NCBI RefSeq assembly: GCF_901709675.1
Contig: NC_051105.1
Span: 6,811,104 to 6,875,103 of the forward strand
Length of the DNA: 64,000 nt
From: Syngnathus acus
Taxonomy: Eukaryota; Chordata; Actinopteri; Syngnathiformes; Syngnathidae
Direction: 5' to 3'
Part shown: one piece after another, positions 60,400-64,000 of the stretch
Position numbering within the stretch: the stretch's first letter is position 1
Layout: each line of letters starts with the position of its first letter
Position numbers and translations under genes: made by a program
Notes under the pieces: generated by a model
Databases searched by the model: none
What the model was told of the DNA's origin: nothing
The model's input: the letters and a program-made list of their open reading frames with translations, nothing else

Positions 60400-63300
60400 C
60401 TAAAGAGAAACCACAATCCCACTTTTTAGTATTAATCCAGACATACTCGCTCATACTCAACTTTATTTTGCATCCCATGACTATAATAATGGCAGTAACG
60501 ATGGGCAATTGAAGCTTCAAGATGATTCATGAACCTGTTGTTGTGTTTATGGCAGACTGTTCACCGAAGAGCTGAAAGCCCACCGACTTGCCATTTCTTA
60601 AAACCCTCACTTTAAACCAACATTGCCATCTAGAGGAGACAAATAATACAACTGGTTCATGAAGCTTCATTTTCCCTTCACTGCCATTATGGCACATCGG
60701 TTCAGTCTTTTCATCAATGCACAAAGCATTAAAACACTTTCCATATTGATTTTACACCAAACTTATGCAATCACGCCTTGTTTTGTGCTCTTCCCCATAC
60801 AAATTGTCTTGTCAGGGTAAACTCAAGCAAGAAGTCCTACCCATGACTGATTAATTGATTGTGATGCATGTCCCAATACTCTAATCCATAGAGTACATAA
60901 TGTGCAGTACATAATGACTGGCTACATGTCACTATTAACCTTCGTGCCAAGTACAGAGGAAAAGGCTTCCAACATTTCCACACCAGAGTGTTTGTCAGGA
61001 AGTGCGTTAGTCGTCGTAATTACACCTCGAGGATAGCGCCAACGCTGAGAGGAAAAGCAGCCGTTACCCTACCGCACTCATCAGCAAATTAATACAGTAA
61101 ATAAAGCCCCCCCCCACCACCACACAACACACACACACACTCCCACATAGGCACACATAGAAAGTGAGCGTAATTTGGATAAGTGGAAGCGGAGTGAGCA
61201 CCACCAACTGCTGTGTGTGTGCAGGTGGAAGAGAGGGCTTGACTCCCTGTCACACTGCAAGCGAGAATTCTAATTAGGTTTATTTTTTATTGCCGAGGTG
61301 AAAGCGAAGAAGAGGGGAGGGCGAGCGGAGCACTCTGACAAATCAGCGTTTTTTTTTTATTATTATTTTATCCGCATGGTGTGACCTCAACCTTTCCTCT
61401 TTCCTATTCTCTTGGCGTCTTCTCTGTGGTTGCAACTGACACCATTTCAGTGCCCCAAGAATCCCTTTAATATTCTCGCCTCCTCATTTTAGTATTCAGC
61501 CTCTGCACCCAAAACTGTGACTAGGCACAGTCTTCCAGTGTTTGCCAATATCTAGCCTTCAGCTAGAGGCGATGAGGACTTGTTTGGGATATGGACAAAG
61601 CTCTCAGGGGTGGACTCTTGATTCCTTCTTAATTAATGTGCTTTCACTGCATTGGTGTGCTTGGGATATGCATTTGACTATTTCCTTGATACTGGAAAAG
61701 AAAGAATTAATTGAAAGGGTCAGGGTTGGTCTGTTTATGAAAAACGATTCAAGTTTACAAATGAGCTAGTTAGTTGGCATAGTGACTGAAATTTTACCAA
61801 AAGCAAGGAAGTGTTTTTCATTTGTTTTTAAATTATGGACAAGGAGTAGTTTCATGTTTTTTTGTATAATTATAACTATTGCAGCGTAAGCGTGGGTTAC
61901 TCTGTAAAAAGTCATCCCAACATCCCGTTATGTTTTTTTGTCGCCTCGCATCACAGTGTGTGGTATAATAAATTCAATGTGTGATGTGCTGCAGCATAAG
62001 CAGCCATGATCTCACACGCTGCTTGCAGATTGATTGTTCAACGAGAATAAATAACAATAATCGTCCACATATATTAAGATGTCAGGGCCCATCTCATCGG
62101 ACCCAAATCTTTTTGTGTAGACACTAATCAAGAGGGGGTGATGTGTACTGATACGACAAGTAAGAAAAGATGACAGCTCACTATTCATCTTGGCACTTTG
62201 TGCTCTGCCTTCCTGATGAGGACAATCAAGTTTGGATTCATGTCATTAATAAAACCTAATAGAAGTGACAGTTCAAATCCCACATTGTTTGGGCCAAGGC
62301 TTCAAATGTGAGGGAAGATAATTTATTGCTCTTTTGCTGTGCATACTGAATTTGAAAATAAGGTGTGAAAAAAATATGACGTAAAACGTCACGTTAATAA
62401 CTGGGTGAAAAAAGTATACATTTTTGTTTGCGCTTAAATGTGTACAGTTGTGGAGGCGGGTGGCACTGAACAAGAAGAAAGAAAAAAAAAACATTCAGTA
62501 TTTTTTTGGGCATTCATTGCACATTGGACCCAGAACCTCTCAACTGTGAGGCAGGAAATCTAAAACCAGTTGAAAAGTCTTAAGTGGACCAAAGAGAAAG
62601 TTGATTTTAAAAAATAATAGAGGGGGTAAAAAGAAAAGTTTTTTAAAAACAGGGAGTTAAAACAAGATTCCGTCCAAGGCTCGCTTCTTTGATGCTGGCT
62701 GTGGCTGATTAGTTAGTGATGGGGCTGTCTTCCACTCCATCTTTTATGATGGGGAGCTTAATGGAGGTGCTGTGCCCTAGCTCCTACAACATCCTCCTCC
62801 TCTCGCTGTCAAATATGCACAACTTGACGAATTCGCCCCAAAAACTTCTGCAAGCTTCATCCTCCTCTGGCAGTAAGGAAACACAAAGCCATCCAAAAAT
62901 CACACGCATCAAGTTTGCGCGCTAACATAAGCACACCTCCGCTGTGTTTGTCGTCATGCAACAACACCTCCATCTATTATAGATTACAGGGAAGACGGAG
63001 AGTGACAAAAGGTTCAGAGAGGGAAACTCTTTTGTTTCCTCCGTGAAGAAGTAGGGAGTCGTCTGACAAGCGTGTTTCACATCTCTCTTCCCACCAGCCG
63101 ACGCTATCTGGGGCGCCATCGACGTGTACAGTTCCGGAGCGCATGTGAGACTTTATTGGGAAAGGCTACAAAAAAATGAGATTAATTTGAAGAGATTCGC
63201 TTGTAGCAGTTGTGCTCGGATAAAGGCATTAATGTGGTCGCTGTTTAGCAGCCAGACATAAGGGCCTTTCCAGTAGACGCACAAAGAAGGACTTCTTCCG

Positions 63301-63659
63301 AGCGGGTGACGGCACAGCTCGAGTGATAGGGTGAGGAGGTCGAGTCGGGTGGGAGGTGCGGTGACGAGCCATAAAGCTGTCTTTGTGTCTGATCCATCAA
63401 GCCCGGGGGTTGACTACTTATGTGATAATTATCATGAGGCGTCGTCCACCGACAGCCACGCTATGGTGTTACTTGACCCGATGTCCTGCCTCCTTTCTGC
63501 CTCCCCCACTTTGTCATCTCCATTAGACAATCGACCGACCGAACGATCTGAGTTGCCGATGGCACGGTTGCTCGCGCTAATGTACTCAGGAAAAACCATA
63601 ACTGGCAAAATTTTGCAATGGTTTCCCGACCGCAAAGCTACAAAACAGGGAAACTAAAG
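60400..63659 (-). other. igsf3: Upstream igsf3 intron, continuing past the window
   Basis: No further Ig exon can be found before the window ends; open frames here lack the Cys, Trp and DxGxYxC pattern. It contains the MITE-like repeat at 60511-60669, a C run with CA repeats at about 61109-61140, and a repeat relic near 62520-62560 (TCTCAACTGTGAGGCAG). Confidence 0.55.
60511..60669. mobile_element. 159-bp MITE-like inverted repeat
   Basis: The left end GAAGCTTCAAGATGATTCAT, followed by GAACC, pairs with the right end GGTTCATGAAGCTTC once a short gap is allowed. The interior is unique and non-coding. GAAGCTTCATGAACC-type ends occur widely in fish genomes. Family unknown. Confidence 0.6.
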
Positions 63660-63938
63660 GGGTCAAAATTAATCGATTAATCGACAACAAATTGATTGTG
63701 GCAAAAATTGCCTCATTTTTTAATAATCAAGAAATAGTTGAGAATTATGTTTTGAACTAAACATGCTAAAGTGATGTTCAGCTGTTTTTTAATGATGCAA
63801 ACAATGTTCATTAACAGTAATCGGGGAAAAACTTTTTTCATACGCTTTAATGCAAATAAAATTGTATCCGATCATTTGATTGACGAACCGATAAAATAAC
63901 CGATTCTAAAAACATTGTGACATCTCAAAGTGAAACCT
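63660..63938 (+). repeat. Dispersed AT-rich repeat, copy C
   Basis: Begins GTCAAAATTAATCGATTAAT and ends AACCGATTCTAAAAACATTG then TGACATCTC. The interior block AATAAAATTGTATCCGAT is shared with copy B. This is the best-preserved start among the copies in the window. Confidence 0.55.
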
Positions 63939-64000
63939 TGCCTACTTGCGGTTCACTTTTCAAAAAAGAACCCGTTAAAATTTATGTGGAACCGATCTTT

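Overview
The window looks like nuclear DNA from a ray-finned (teleost) fish. The genes are split by introns with GT-AG junctions. The three recognisable proteins are vertebrate ones. The non-coding DNA is full of short inverted-repeat DNA transposons, tRNA-like elements and microsatellites of the kind common in fish. I cannot name the species.

Layout, left to right. (1) 1-4519, + strand: ackr3 (atypical chemokine receptor CXCR7). It has a non-coding first exon ending at 290, a 3.05-kb intron, and one coding exon at 3386-4519 for a 377-residue seven-helix receptor. (2) About 4.5-24 kb: roughly 19 kb without any convincing gene, holding simple repeats, relics of dispersed repeats and possibly long-range control elements. 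(3) 24744-26264, + strand: a complete six-exon rpe gene for ribulose-phosphate 3-epimerase (228 residues, all four metal ligands present), with a telomere-like minisatellite just upstream. (4) 26.5-37.3 kb: a repeat-rich region between two convergent genes. It contains a palindromic MITE, a 91-bp-armed inverted repeat built on a tRNA-like sequence, a 235-bp satellite array whose units each carry a 38-bp hairpin, a 157-bp duplication holding inverted pieces of the satellite, and a 16-bp minisatellite. (5) 37.3 kb to the right edge, - strand: the 3' two-thirds of igsf3 (EWI-family immunoglobulin superfamily member 3). Visible are a long 3' UTR, the transmembrane and cytoplasmic exon, and five phase-1/phase-1 Ig V-type exons. 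The signal peptide and the first Ig domains must lie beyond position 64000.

The three genes have unrelated jobs (chemokine scavenging, pentose phosphate metabolism, cell-surface adhesion), and nothing suggests a shared pathway. The most unusual structure is the 30.08-32.53 kb composite: three different inverted-repeat structures meet edge to edge, and the satellite units repeat a hairpin, a nuclear-receptor DR1-like site and a poly(A)-like hexamer every 235 bp.
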